Counted from the stretch's first letter, positions 43,764 through 52,971 are shown. The stretch is DNA of 64,000 bases from Parasulfitobacter algicola (GCF_013315265.1 NZ_JABUFE010000003.1:248001-312000), one strand, 5' to 3'. Translations and numbers: made by a program. Notes: a model not told the origin generated them from the letters alone.

Positions 43764-46684
43764 GGGTTAAGGACAAGGGCCTGATCAACCGCGCGGTACC
43801 TTTGCGGTTCACCTTCGACGGGCGGCATTACGAAGGGTTTCAGGGCGACACGCTGGCCTCGGCCCTTTTGGCCAATGACGTGCGGCTGGTGGGGCGGTCG
43901 TTCAAATATCACCGCCCACGCGGTATTCTGACGGCGGGGTCCGAGGAACCGAACGCTCTGATGACGATCACCGACCGGGCCGAACCTAATGTGCGCGCCA
44001 CGGTGCAGGAACTTTATCAGGGGCTAAGCGCCAAAAGCCAGAACAACTGGCCCTCACTTGCGCGCGATGCCCTGTCGGTCAACGATCTGATGGCGCCTTT
44101 CCTAAGTGCCGGATTTTACTACAAAACCTTCATGTGGCCGCGTGCCTTTTGGGAACGGGTCTACGAACCCCTGATCCGCCGCGCCGCCGGTCTGGGGGCA
44201 CTGGACAAGACACATAACCCGGACCTTTATGAAAAAGCCTATGCTTTCTGCGACGTGCTGATCATCGGGGCGGGGCCTGCGGGCCTGATGGCGGCGCTGA
44301 CGGCCGGACGTGCAGGCGCGCGGGTGATCCTGGCGGATGAAGATAGCCTGATGGGCGGGCGCCTGAACAGCGAAACCTATCAGATCGGCGATCATACGGG
44401 TCAGGACTGGGCGGCCGCGGCGGTTTCTGAACTGACCGCCATGGACAACGTTCGCCTGATGCCGCGCACCACGGTCACCGGTGCCTATGATCAGGGCACA
44501 TATGGCGCGCTGGAACGGGTGGCGCATCATATTGCCAAGCCCGCGGACGACCTGCCGCTGGAATGCTTCTGGCGCATCGTGGCGAAACGCGCGATCCTTT
44601 GCGCGGGCAGTCTGGAACGGCCCATTGCCTTTCCCATGAACGACCGTCCCGGCATCATGACGGCCAGTGCCGTGCGCAGCTATCTGAACCGCTATGGCGT
44701 GGCGCCGGGCAAATCCATCGCGATTTACGGCAATAACGACAACGCCCATCAAACCGCCCACGATCTGGCGGCTGCTGGCGTCAAGGTGGCCGCCGTCATC
44801 GACAGCCGAGCGGATGCGCAGGTGCAGGGCGATTTTCCCGTCTATACGGGGGCCGAGGTGATCAACACAACCGGCCGCCTGGGGCTTGAAGAAATCTTGG
44901 TGCGTCATAACGGCGAAAATCTGATGGTGAATGCCGACTGTCTGGCCATGTCGGGCGGCTGGAACCCGACGGTGCATCTGACCTGTCATATGAACGGGCG
45001 GCCTGTCTGGCGTGAGGGAATTCTGGCCTTTGTCCCCGCCGATGATGCCATTCCAGGTCTAAGTGTTGCCGGTGCCGCGCGCGGTATCTTTTCGACCCGC
45101 GGCTGCCTGCAGGATGGGGCGAAGGTCGCGCTGCAGGTGCTGGATGATCTTGGCATCAAGGCCCGGGCCGATGTGCCCGAGGCAGAAGAAACCCCCTATC
45201 AGATCAGCCCGCTTTGGGCGGTGCAGGGCAAGGGCCGTGCCTGGCTGGATTTCCAGAACGATGTGACAGTGAAAGATGTCAAACAGGCGGCTGCCGAAAA
45301 CTTCCGTTCCGTCGAGCATATGAAGCGCTACACGACCCAAGGCATGGCCACTGATCAGGGCAAAAACTCGAATGTGGGGGCTTTGGCGGTACTGGCTGAC
45401 GTCACGGGCCGTGCAATCCCGGAAACCGGCACGACCACCTTCCGTCCGCCCTTTAGTCCGGTGTCGATTGCCGCGCTGGGGGCAGGTGCGCAGGGCAAGG
45501 GCTTTGCCCCCGAACGCTTCACGACGTCCCATCTGCCTAGCATTCAGCGCGCAGCCCCCATGATTGAGGCGGGCCTGTGGTATCGCCCCAGCTATTTCCC
45601 GATGCCCGGCGAACAGACCTGGCGGGAAAGCTGCGACCGAGAGGTCAACATGGTCCGCACCAAGGTCGGCATCTGTGATGTCAGCACCCTTGGCAAGATC
45701 GATATCCAGGGCCCTGGCGCGGCCGAGTTTCTGGATTTCGTCTATACCAACACCTTCAGCACGCTAAAGGTCGGGCGCGTCCGCTATGGCCTGATGCTGC
45801 GCGAAGACGGCTATGTGATGGATGACGGCACCACTGCGCGTCTGGGGGATCATCACTATGTCATGACCACAACGACCGCCGCGGCGGGCCAGGTCATGCG
45901 GCACCTGGAATTTGTCCACCAGTGTTTAAAGCCCAAGCTGAATGTGCGCTTTATTTCTGTCACCGAACAATGGGCGCAATTCGCGGTCGCAGGTCCACGG
46001 GCGCGTGATGTGCTGAACGCGCTGCTGGACGATCCGATTGATAACGACAGTTTCCCCTTCATGGCCTGCGGTCAGGTTAAGGTGGCCGGGACGCCCGGCC
46101 GTCTGTTCCGCATATCCTTCAGCGGCGAACACGCCTATGAAGTCGCGGTACCCGCCCGCTATGGCGAAAGCCTGTTCCGACTGCTGTGTGCCCAGGCCGA
46201 GGCGATGGGCGGTGGCCCCTACGGGATGGAGGCGCTGAATGTTCTGCGCACCGAAAAGGGCTTTGTAACGCATTCGGAAATCCACGGGCGCACGACGGCC
46301 TTTGATATCGGGGCGGAACGAATGGTCAGCGCCAAGAAAGACTGCATCGGCAAAACCATGGCCGCGCGTCCGGGGCTGATTGATGATCATCGCGAACAGC
46401 TGGTCGGCCTGAAACCCGCGGGTGCTGTCAAACAACTGATCGCAGGCGGACATCTTTTTGCACCGGGGGCCGAGGCTGTGCGCGTGAACAGTCAGGGCTA
46501 TGTGACTTCGGTCGGCTATTCGCCCACACTGGACTGCTATCTTGGGCTGGGTTTCCTGAAAAACGGCCGTGCGCGTCATGGCGAACGGGTGAAAATGGTC
46601 GATCACCTGAAGGGCGTCGAAACGCTATGCGAAGTCTGCGATCCGGTCTTCTTTGATCCAGAGGGGGGACGCCTGCGTGGTTAA
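43760..46684 (+). CDS. soxA: Sarcosine oxidase alpha subunit
   Basis: 974 residues. The N-terminal 2Fe-2S-ferredoxin-like fold (FTFDGRHYEGFQGDTLASALLAN, split) is followed by a pyridine-nucleotide-type Rossmann domain (LIIGAGPAGLMAALTAG) and a C-terminal GcvT-like folate domain (KVGICDVSTLGKIDIQGPGA onward) that receives the methyl group as 5,10-methylene-THF. The ATG at 43760 overlaps the soxD stop (ATGA). A longer frame upstream lies within soxD. Length and domain order are those of the full-size alpha subunit. Confidence 0.97.
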   Translation: MRVKDKGLINRAVPLRFTFDGRHYEGFQGDTLASALLANDVRLVGRSFKYHRPRGILTAGSEEPNALMTITDRAEPNVRATVQELYQGLSAKSQNNWPSLARDALSVNDLMAPFLSAGFYYKTFMWPRAFWERVYEPLIRRAAGLGALDKTHNPDLYEKAYAFCDVLIIGAGPAGLMAALTAGRAGARVILADEDSLMGGRLNSETYQIGDHTGQDWAAAAVSELTAMDNVRLMPRTTVTGAYDQGTYGALERVAHHIAKPADDLPLECFWRIVAKRAILCAGSLERPIAFPMNDRPGIMTASAVRSYLNRYGVAPGKSIAIYGNNDNAHQTAHDLAAAGVKVAAVIDSRADAQVQGDFPVYTGAEVINTTGRLGLEEILVRHNGENLMVNADCLAMSGGWNPTVHLTCHMNGRPVWREGILAFVPADDAIPGLSVAGAARGIFSTRGCLQDGAKVALQVLDDLGIKARADVPEAEETPYQISPLWAVQGKGRAWLDFQNDVTVKDVKQAAAENFRSVEHMKRYTTQGMATDQGKNSNVGALAVLADVTGRAIPETGTTTFRPPFSPVSIAALGAGAQGKGFAPERFTTSHLPSIQRAAPMIEAGLWYRPSYFPMPGEQTWRESCDREVNMVRTKVGICDVSTLGKIDIQGPGAAEFLDFVYTNTFSTLKVGRVRYGLMLREDGYVMDDGTTARLGDHHYVMTTTTAAAGQVMRHLEFVHQCLKPKLNVRFISVTEQWAQFAVAGPRARDVLNALLDDPIDNDSFPFMACGQVKVAGTPGRLFRISFSGEHAYEVAVPARYGESLFRLLCAQAEAMGGGPYGMEALNVLRTEKGFVTHSEIHGRTTAFDIGAERMVSAKKDCIGKTMAARPGLIDDHREQLVGLKPAGAVKQLIAGGHLFAPGAEAVRVNSQGYVTSVGYSPTLDCYLGLGFLKNGRARHGERVKMVDHLKGVETLCEVCDPVFFDPEGGRLRG

Positions 46685-47216
46685 ACTGGTTGCCAAAGCC
46701 CCATGCGAAGGACTTTTGCCCTTTTCCTATGGGACAGTTTCACTTAGCGAAGTTACCTATGATAGCCTGACCTCTGTCGCCCCATTTGTAGGCAAAAGCA
46801 AAGCGGTGGCGGATGTTTTTAAAGCTGCGGGAACACCCATGCCTGCAGTAGGCCGCGCGACAGGCAAGGACGGACAACGCGCCATCTGGTTCGGTCGTGG
46901 CCAGGTTTTGCTGGCGGGTCTAACGATCGAAGGCCTTGAGGGTCTGGCCGCCGCGACGGACCAGTCCGACGCCTGGGCTGTGGTCCGGTTGGAAGGTGAA
47001 AACGCTGATGCTATCCTAGCCAGGCTGATTCCCCTTGATCTCGATAAGGGGGTGTTCAAGCGCGGCCATACGGCCCGGACACAGGTCCAGCATATGATGG
47101 CGTCGATCACACGGACCGGTGTGCAGACCTTTGAGATCATTGTCATGCGATCCATGGCCCGCACATTGGTGCATGAATTGGAAGTCGTCATGAAGGCTGT
47201 TGCAGCACGACACTAG
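46677..47216 (+). CDS. soxG: Sarcosine oxidase gamma subunit
   Basis: 179 residues from a GTG start that overlaps the soxA end by 8 bases, with a GAGGGGGG site just upstream. Family-typical segments: AIWFGRGQVLLAG, DQSDAWAVVRLEG, ARLIPLDL and GHTARTQVQHMMASI, all GcvT/SoxG-like. It completes soxBDAG. GC content begins to fall toward the window average within this gene. A TTG at 46653 could extend it by eight codons. Confidence 0.93.
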   Translation: MVKLVAKAPCEGLLPFSYGTVSLSEVTYDSLTSVAPFVGKSKAVADVFKAAGTPMPAVGRATGKDGQRAIWFGRGQVLLAGLTIEGLEGLAAATDQSDAWAVVRLEGENADAILARLIPLDLDKGVFKRGHTARTQVQHMMASITRTGVQTFEIIVMRSMARTLVHELEVVMKAVAARH

Positions 47217-47410
47217 GTTTCGCGCCGCATGGTCACGTGCTCGAGGCCTCTGCCAGGAATATTACGCCAAGAAGAAGGCGATTGTTTTTATAAATATCTA
47301 TTGTAAAGCGTGTAAAATCGCGCGCGATAGTGTGCCCAATTGGATCATGCCCCTAAAAAAGTGGATTGTTTTATGGTATAGAGCGTCATCGGCCACTGGG
47401 AGGAACGATC

Positions 47411-47596
47411 ATGACACGACATATTTTCGACCAAACACACGCCCGTAACGGCGCAAGCCGGCTGCGCCAGTTCATCATGTTAGAGCGTCGCAATACCACA
47501 CCATCAGTTGTGCAAGATTTGCGCCAGCGTCGACGTGTGCGCCATAATGTGCATCTTAGAAAATACTTGCGTATTGCGCGTGGCCATTTGGCTTAG
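47411..47596 (+). CDS. Small basic protein of unknown function
   Basis: 61 residues, strongly basic (DLRQRRRVRHNVHLRKYLRIARG), with an excellent GGAGGA ribosome-binding site seven bases before the ATG and an intrinsic terminator 24 bases after the stop. These signals make it more than a chance frame. The Arg-rich C-terminal half suggests nucleic acid or acidic partner binding. I do not recognise a family. Confidence 0.6.
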   Translation: MTRHIFDQTHARNGASRLRQFIMLERRNTTPSVVQDLRQRRRVRHNVHLRKYLRIARGHLA

Positions 47597-47619
47597 GTCT
47601 TGTTTTTAAATTAGTAATG

Positions 47620-47642
47620 GCCGTCCTGTTGGGCGGCTTTTT
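47620..47642 (+). terminator. Intrinsic terminator after the small basic protein gene
   Basis: GCCGTCC and GGGCGGC form a 7-bp stem (one T-G pair) with a TGTT loop, immediately followed by five T residues. Typical rho-independent terminator, 55 bases upstream of cobO. Confidence 0.8.
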
Positions 47643-47696
47643 CATGTTGCCTTCTTGCGGCGCCATGCCATGTTGCGATGCAAAAGGATGACAACC

Positions 47697-48293
47697 ATGA
47701 CAGACACCCACAAAGAAAAAATGAAACAGTTGCAGACAAAGCAGCGTGAAAAAACCACTCAGGCTGTTGATGCAGATCGGGGTTTGGTGTTGGTTCACAC
47801 AGGCAACGGCAAGGGTAAATCCAGTTCGGCTTTTGGTGTTGTCGCGCGTGCTTTGGGATGGAAGCAAAAGGTCGGCGTTATCCAGTTCATCAAGGGAAAA
47901 TGGATTACCGGCGAGCGGCAGTTCTTCAGTAAATTTCCCGATGATCTGACATGGCACACGATGGGTGATGGGTTTACATGGGATACGCAGGACAAGGATC
48001 AGGATACAAAAGCAGCAGTGGCAGCCTTTGCAAAGGGGCGCCAGATGATGGAAAGTGGCGACTTTGATCTGATCGTTCTGGACGAGATCAACATCGCATT
48101 GCGCTATGATTATCTGAATGTGCAGGATGTATTGGACGGGCTAAAGGCGCGATCTAATCGAACGGGCGTTATTTTGACAGGCCGTGACGCCAAGCCAGAG
48201 CTATGCGATTACGCGGATCTTGTAAGCGAAATGCAAGAGGTCAAGCATCCGTTCCAAGCGGGTATCAAGGCGCAGCGTGGTGTTGATTTTTAA
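47697..48293 (+). CDS. cobO: Corrinoid (cob(I)alamin) adenosyltransferase CobO/BtuR
   Basis: 198 residues. The phosphate-binding loop GNGKGKSSSAFGVVARALGW, WITGERQFF and LDEINIALRY are signatures of the CobA/CobO/BtuR family, which adenosylates corrinoids in B12 synthesis and salvage. ATG at 47697 gives MTDTHKEKM; an ATG nine bases upstream has its SD too close. The C terminus HPFQAGIKAQRGVDF is typical. No other cobalamin gene is adjacent. The window contains a corrinoid-dependent enzyme (RdhA) and a probable corrinoid-linked one (MttB family). Confidence 0.95.
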   Translation: MTDTHKEKMKQLQTKQREKTTQAVDADRGLVLVHTGNGKGKSSSAFGVVARALGWKQKVGVIQFIKGKWITGERQFFSKFPDDLTWHTMGDGFTWDTQDKDQDTKAAVAAFAKGRQMMESGDFDLIVLDEINIALRYDYLNVQDVLDGLKARSNRTGVILTGRDAKPELCDYADLVSEMQEVKHPFQAGIKAQRGVDF

Positions 48294-49009
48294 AGCTTAT
48301 GCCGCAAATTTAGATACTCAAACAGTACGCCAAAAGATAGGGCGCATAGGATTGAGATAAAAATCATTTCTCCTCCGTCCTCTAAAATACCAAGGATGGT
48401 GTTCAAAAGCCCGACGGTTCCCGGGGTGATAAGTGTTGCGTGAACGGCGTCAAAGATAACACCGCAGACGGACAATGCGATCAACGCTATGAAAAAGGGG
48501 ATAAGTTTGGCGCGTATATCCGGATTTGATCTGATCCATGCGATTGCAATCGCCCCGAAAACAAGGATGCCCATTCCAGCAAGAACGATCAATTCTCCTA
48601 TGACCTGTTGATCCAGTCCAAAAAAAGATGTGACCTGTAGATATTCAAATACGGACAGGCCTGCGGTTGTTCCGAATGTTTCATGGCCTGATTGACTGTC
48701 ATCCAATCCCAAAAGAATGAAACAGGCCATTAAAACGGCCCAGGCCCATTTCCTGCTGAAAACAAAAGCGGCGGCCAGTGCCATGGCTGCCAATGCCCAT
48801 TTAAAGACATTGAATTTTTCAGCGATTGCATAGTCTATCTCTATATTCAGTCGACCTGGCATATCAGATAAAATGCCCGCAGAAACGGCGATCTGCCCTG
48901 CGACGTAAGCAAAAATCAGCAAAATATCGATTGCAATAAGCGCACACAGGATTTTTGTGTGAGGGCGAACGCGAACAGCAAATACTTTATCTTGGGTCAA
49001 AATTGTCAT
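48290..49009 (-). CDS. Polytopic membrane protein of unknown function
   Basis: About 239 residues with six hydrophobic segments (for example ILCALIAIDILLIFAYVAGQ, WALAAMALAAAFVFSRKWAW, VIGELIVLAGMGILVFGAIAI, LIPFFIALIALSVCGVIF). The motif ILEDGGEMIFISIL in the last part is notable for acidic residues next to a helix. The start is uncertain: ATG at 49009 lacks a clear SD, and an upstream start at 49093 would add 28 residues. Convergent with cobO, stops overlapping by 4 bases. No family assigned. Confidence 0.7.
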   Translation of the reverse strand: MTILTQDKVFAVRVRPHTKILCALIAIDILLIFAYVAGQIAVSAGILSDMPGRLNIEIDYAIAEKFNVFKWALAAMALAAAFVFSRKWAWAVLMACFILLGLDDSQSGHETFGTTAGLSVFEYLQVTSFFGLDQQVIGELIVLAGMGILVFGAIAIAWIRSNPDIRAKLIPFFIALIALSVCGVIFDAVHATLITPGTVGLLNTILGILEDGGEMIFISILCALSFGVLFEYLNLRHKL

Positions 49010-49123
49010 TTGTAACAGATTTGTAAATATTGTTAGGCTTGTCGATGTCTTAGTTACGAACAGCCCCCAGGCGGCGCATTTCTGCGCCACCATGATATTA
49101 GCTGCAGCAAACTATCGCCAGCT

Positions 49124-49852
49124 TTACTGAAAGTAACTTCGTACCAGACTGCTGGCAATCAATGTCCAACCATCGGCGACGACAAAAAAGGCCAGTTTGA
49201 AGGGTAAAGATACGATCGCTGGTGGTACCATCATCATACCCATCGACATCAGTACTGCTGCTACGACCAGATCAATGATCAGGAACGGCAGAAAAATAAG
49301 AAAGCCGATTTTGAACGCTCGTTCGATTTCTGACAACAGGAAAGACGGGATCATCAGCGACAAAGGGGCATTCACGCTAAGGGGGGGGTGTTCGGTTGGT
49401 CGCAGTTCAGCAAGGGACGCATATGTATCAGGTTCAATCCGTGCTGACATGAATTCGCGAAAGGGCTGCATCGTACGCACAAATGCCTCGTCCATTTCGA
49501 TTTCCTGATTGGTCAATGGCTTAATGCCACTTTCATAAGCTTCGGTAAAAACAGGCTCCATCACGAAATAGGTCAGAAATAGTGCAAGACTGACCATTAG
49601 CATATTTGGCGGGGATTGTTGTAGACCAATCGCCTGTCGCAGGATAGCCAAGACCGTTACGATGAACGGAAAGCACGTGATCATAATCGCAATGCCAGGC
49701 ACAAGGCTAAGCACTGTAATCAATGCCATCAGTTGAACCGCACGCCCTGATACAGATGCATCGTCACCAAGCGAGATTGACACCTCTTGCGCGGCAGCAG
49801 GTCCGGCAAGAAAGGCAATCAAAAGCGCCAAAAGGGGAAGAAGCCGGATCAT
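49124..49852 (-). CDS. fliP: Flagellar export protein FliP
   Basis: 242 residues with a signal peptide (LLPLLALLIAFLAGPAAAQ) and the FliP core: LSLVPGIAIMITCFPFIVTVL, LRQAIGLQQSPPNMLMVSLALFLTYFVM (split) and FLIIDLVVAAVLMSMGMMMVPP. FliP forms the export gate of the flagellar type III apparatus with FliQ and FliR. Last gene of the leftward fliF-fliH-fliN-fliP unit; its ATG overlaps the fliN stop by 4 bases. Confidence 0.97.
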   Translation of the reverse strand: MIRLLPLLALLIAFLAGPAAAQEVSISLGDDASVSGRAVQLMALITVLSLVPGIAIMITCFPFIVTVLAILRQAIGLQQSPPNMLMVSLALFLTYFVMEPVFTEAYESGIKPLTNQEIEMDEAFVRTMQPFREFMSARIEPDTYASLAELRPTEHPPLSVNAPLSLMIPSFLLSEIERAFKIGFLIFLPFLIIDLVVAAVLMSMGMMMVPPAIVSLPFKLAFFVVADGWTLIASSLVRSYFQ

Positions 49853-50142
49853 TCCAGACCGTTTTTTAGATCGGCGACTTCGGTCAAACGAACTGCCAAT
49901 TGACCTTCGCGTTTGCCTTCCTGTTCTTCCAGAACGCCGCGGGCGATGAGGCGGTTACCGATGAACAACTCAACCGGATCATCGACGGATCGGTCCAGCG
50001 GCAGCACTGCGTTTTGCGATAGTTCAAGCAGTTCCTTGACCTTCGGACGCGCGGTCCCGACTGAAATCGTGATTTCAATTGGAACCTGTGTAAACGGATT
50101 TTGCGGGGCGTCTTCAGAAGGATGTGTGTTCAGTTCGGTCAT
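49849..50142 (-). CDS. fliN: Flagellar motor switch protein FliN
   Basis: 97 residues, a compact FliN consisting mainly of the SpoA/FliN domain: VPIEITISVGTARPKVKELLEL, LDRSVDDPVELFIGNRLIARG. FliN is part of the C-ring that sets rotation and docks the export ATPase. The ATG at 50142 has AAAGGAG seven bases upstream and starts 29 bases inside the preceding gene; a TTG six bases earlier is unlikely. The C-terminal tail LAVRLTEVADLKNGLE is normal. Confidence 0.93.
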   Translation of the reverse strand: MTELNTHPSEDAPQNPFTQVPIEITISVGTARPKVKELLELSQNAVLPLDRSVDDPVELFIGNRLIARGVLEEQEGKREGQLAVRLTEVADLKNGLE

Positions 50143-50728
50143 TGCCAAGCTCCTTTTGTGACAACTGGAAAAAATTATCGACCAGTTGCCGGATGGCAGT
50201 AATTGTGTGGTCCATATCGATTTGCTGTGCGGTGTTATTATGGGTTAGAAATGCCTGTCCGTTGCTTAAAGATGCGTCAGGTGTCAGGCGGGTGGGCAGG
50301 GTGCAATCCTGTGGGATCAAGCTTTCAAGCTGCATCAGATTATTAGGATGCGTACGTATTTCCATAGGTGTTTCTGACGGGCTTTGTGCTGCATTCAGAA
50401 TTTGATCCACGATATGTGGTAACAAGGTTTGACTGGCAATATCTGGCAGCACCTTGGCTGTCATGGCGTGAAACACAGGCTGCAGCGCGCCCATTATGTG
50501 GCTGCGAGCTTCATGATAGGTAAAGCTAAGATCTTGCAGGCTTTGCGCGAATTCTGCCGAGATTTTTCTTTGTTCATTCTCAGCTGTCTTAGTCGCATCA
50601 TCCCAACCGGCACGATACCCATTTTCAAAAGCCTCAACCCGGGCTTCTTCAAGGGCTGCCTCGGTAATAGTTGTGGGATGAGGTGAGGTGATGACCCCAA
50701 AATCTTCAAGATCCATCAGAATGGTCAT
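50114..50728 (-). CDS. fliH: FliH-like flagellar assembly protein
   Basis: 204 residues. A helical N-terminal stretch with EEARVEAFENGYRAGWDDA (repeated A-x-x-x-G-like spacing typical of FliH) and a C-terminal domain of the V-ATPase E-subunit type. It is encoded between fliF and fliN, where FliH, the regulator of the FliI ATPase, is expected. Sequence conservation of FliH is low, so the call rests on position, size and the helix pattern. Confidence 0.75.
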   Translation of the reverse strand: MTILMDLEDFGVITSPHPTTITEAALEEARVEAFENGYRAGWDDATKTAENEQRKISAEFAQSLQDLSFTYHEARSHIMGALQPVFHAMTAKVLPDIASQTLLPHIVDQILNAAQSPSETPMEIRTHPNNLMQLESLIPQDCTLPTRLTPDASLSNGQAFLTHNNTAQQIDMDHTITAIRQLVDNFFQLSQKELGNDRTEHTSF

Positions 50729-52353
50729 CAGGCTTTCTCCTCTTCATCTTCCATCCATTTACGCAGGATTTCGACGGTTTCTTCCTGACGATCATCAATC
50801 ATGGATCGAAGGCGTGTTACCGGATCATTGGATGGCGATGGCAGCGGTTCAAAATCATTGCCCATTGCATTTGCAACTGGGAAATCAAAGTCAGACGCTG
50901 TTGCCATCTGGGGCATTTCACCATCGTCAATCTCGCCGGTAAGCGTTGGCAGGCTGAAGCCGGTGTCTTCGTGTGGTGGTGGGGGCAATTCCGGCAAGGC
51001 TGGTGCTGGCTTTGACAGTAAGATGGGACGTACAACAAACAGGCCCAACAAAAGTGTTACAATCGCAAGGACGAAGAGTTGGATTAACGTCATAACATCG
51101 AAATGAAGCCCTGAGAAAGCAGATGATGTCGCGGATGTCCCCAGTTCTGCCATTGGTTGAAAGGCCATGGATTTGATTGTGATGACATCGCCGCGTGCCT
51201 CGCTGAAGCCAACGGCTGATGCGACCAATTCCTGCAATGCGGCCAATTCTGCATCCGGACGCGGTTGAAAAACAGCGGTGCCTGCCGCGTCTGTTTGTGT
51301 CGTGCCATCAACTAAGACCGCAACGCTTAACCGTTTTATTGCACCTGGGCCGCGCAAAATTTCGCGCTGTGTTTCAGAGACTTCGTAGTTCACTCGTTCA
51401 CGGGTTTCTGAATTTTGACTTGAGTTTGTGCCTGGTGTTGCTGTTGCATCCCCTTCGGGCAGATTAGATGCTACTGTGACACCACCGCCATTATCACCGC
51501 TTGCCGTGTTTGTCCGTTCTTCTGTGTCAGTACTGATGGCGACACGGCTTTCAGGATCAAAACGCCGCTCTACAATCGATTCGCGGTCTGTTATGGTTTC
51601 CAAACTCACCTCAACAATGGCATTGCCTGCGCCAACCCGAGCTTCAAGCAGGCGTTCCACACTTCTTTTCAATGCCTCTGATTTGTCTGAGTTTGATCCG
51701 CTTTGCGCACTGGGTTCATCTGATGCACCGATCAGTCCACCCTGGCTATCAATGATTGACACATCGACCGGGTCCATTGCTGGCACAGCCGACGCGATAA
51801 GAAACCTTAATGCCTTGGCCTGGTTGGCATTAATGCTGCCACCCGAGGATGATACTGTCACAGATGCGGTCGGTTTGACATTACGGGCAAAGGGCTGGGC
51901 GCTTGGGCTTGAGATATGAACGCGCGCTGTTTTGATATTAGCGTTTGCTACGATAGTTCGTGCCAGTTCACCTTCTTTTGCACGCCAATATGCGGCATCA
52001 AACATTTGCGAAGTGGTGCCAAAGCCAGACAGCGAATCAAGTAGTTCGTAACCAGCGCCACCGGTTGCGGGCAGTCCTTCGCCCGCCAATGACATGCGCA
52101 ATATATCGCGTTGATCTGATGCGACATAGATTGCATCACCACGGACTTGATATGGTACTCCGCGCGCTTCAAGTGCTGTAATCACTTCGCCCGCTGAGGT
52201 GCTTTCCAATCCGGAATACAACAATGTCATTGATGGGTTTGAAGCCATCCGCGATAGTCCAAGAATTGCTGCAAACATACCCACAGTGGCGAGCACAATG
52301 ATCATGCGTCGCTTATTATCCATGGTTGTCCAGACAGATTGAATCTGCTGCAA
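50728..52353 (-). CDS. fliF: Flagellar MS-ring protein FliF
   Basis: 541 residues, standard for FliF. An N-terminal transmembrane helix (MIIVLATVGMFAAILGLSRM), the YscJ/FliF domain (MTLLYSGLESTSAGEVITAL, split; EGELARTIVANANIKTARVHI), a periplasmic region with a low-complexity Asn/Thr/Ser-rich insert, a second transmembrane helix (LIQLFVLAIVTLLLGLFVV) and the cytoplasmic tail that binds FliG (ending MIDDRQEETVEILRKWM). A TTG start is used with a GGGAG site seven bases upstream. First gene of the leftward operon, divergent from fliL. Confidence 0.97.
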   Translation of the reverse strand: MQQIQSVWTTMDNKRRMIIVLATVGMFAAILGLSRMASNPSMTLLYSGLESTSAGEVITALEARGVPYQVRGDAIYVASDQRDILRMSLAGEGLPATGGAGYELLDSLSGFGTTSQMFDAAYWRAKEGELARTIVANANIKTARVHISSPSAQPFARNVKPTASVTVSSSGGSINANQAKALRFLIASAVPAMDPVDVSIIDSQGGLIGASDEPSAQSGSNSDKSEALKRSVERLLEARVGAGNAIVEVSLETITDRESIVERRFDPESRVAISTDTEERTNTASGDNGGGVTVASNLPEGDATATPGTNSSQNSETRERVNYEVSETQREILRGPGAIKRLSVAVLVDGTTQTDAAGTAVFQPRPDAELAALQELVASAVGFSEARGDVITIKSMAFQPMAELGTSATSSAFSGLHFDVMTLIQLFVLAIVTLLLGLFVVRPILLSKPAPALPELPPPPHEDTGFSLPTLTGEIDDGEMPQMATASDFDFPVANAMGNDFEPLPSPSNDPVTRLRSMIDDRQEETVEILRKWMEDEEEKA

Positions 52354-52416
52354 GACGAAACTCCCTTAAGTTCGGGCATTCTGCCCCCGTCGAGCCAAAG
52401 TCATGGGCCATGCTTA

Positions 52417-52431
52417 TTAACAATCGGTTAG
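52417..52431. promoter_or_regulatory. CtrA-like box between fliF and fliL
   Basis: TTAACAATCGGTTAG matches TTAA-N7-TTAA at seven of eight positions and lies between the divergent fliF and fliL starts (64 and 47 bases away). CtrA activates flagellar genes in roseobacters, so this is a plausible shared control element. Confidence 0.5.
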
Positions 52432-52477
52432 CTTCCTGCAGTTTATAGATGGTTCGTCAAAACAAGCTGGAAGCATC

Positions 52478-52960
52478 ATGGCTGAGATCGAAGAAAACAG
52501 TGAACCGAAGAAGAAAAAATCAAAATTACCTTTTTTATTAGGGGTTATTTTGGCATTTTTGGGCGCTGGTGGCGGTTTCTTTGCTGTCCAATCGGGTATG
52601 ATTCTTGGATCCGGATCGCATTCCGCACATGCAGAAGAAAAAAAATCTGATGCCCTGCCAAAGGTCGCTTTTGTCGCAATGGATCCGCTGCATATTTCAT
52701 TAGGTCGCGGCGCTGAACGTTCACATCTTAGATTTCAAGCTCAGCTTGAGGTTGAGGCCGGTGCCGAAGAAGATGTTCAAGTGCTTTTGCCACGCGTAGC
52801 GGATGTACTGAATAGTTACCTGCGCGCAGTTGAACTGTCCGAGGTCGAAGACCCAAGTGCTTTGGTCAGATTGCGTGCACAAATGCTTCGTAGAGTTCAG
52901 TTGGTCGTCGGCGATGAGCACGTGAAAGACCTGCTGATTATTGAATTCATACTTACCTAG
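52478..52960 (+). CDS. fliL: Flagellar basal body-associated protein FliL
   Basis: 160 residues. A Lys-rich cytoplasmic start, one transmembrane helix (LPFLLGVILAFLGAGGGFFAV), a linker and the periplasmic FliL domain (AFVAMDPLHISLGRGAERSHLRFQAQLEVE, split; DLLIIEFILT at the end). FliL surrounds the stator and supports torque. First gene of the rightward motility unit. A second, more divergent FliL is encoded at 62.2 kb. Confidence 0.93.
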   Translation: MAEIEENSEPKKKKSKLPFLLGVILAFLGAGGGFFAVQSGMILGSGSHSAHAEEKKSDALPKVAFVAMDPLHISLGRGAERSHLRFQAQLEVEAGAEEDVQVLLPRVADVLNSYLRAVELSEVEDPSALVRLRAQMLRRVQLVVGDEHVKDLLIIEFILT

Positions 52961-52971
52961 AGGACGTACAA

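Noticed and set aside
44102-44989. Open frame of 295 codons antisense to soxA
   Set aside because: Same effect of GC-rich codon usage; the protein would be His/Arg-rich without any motif.
47260-47295. Possible terminator after soxG (CGCC...GGCG followed by a T-rich run)
   Set aside because: The stem is only four base pairs long; too weak to report as a feature.
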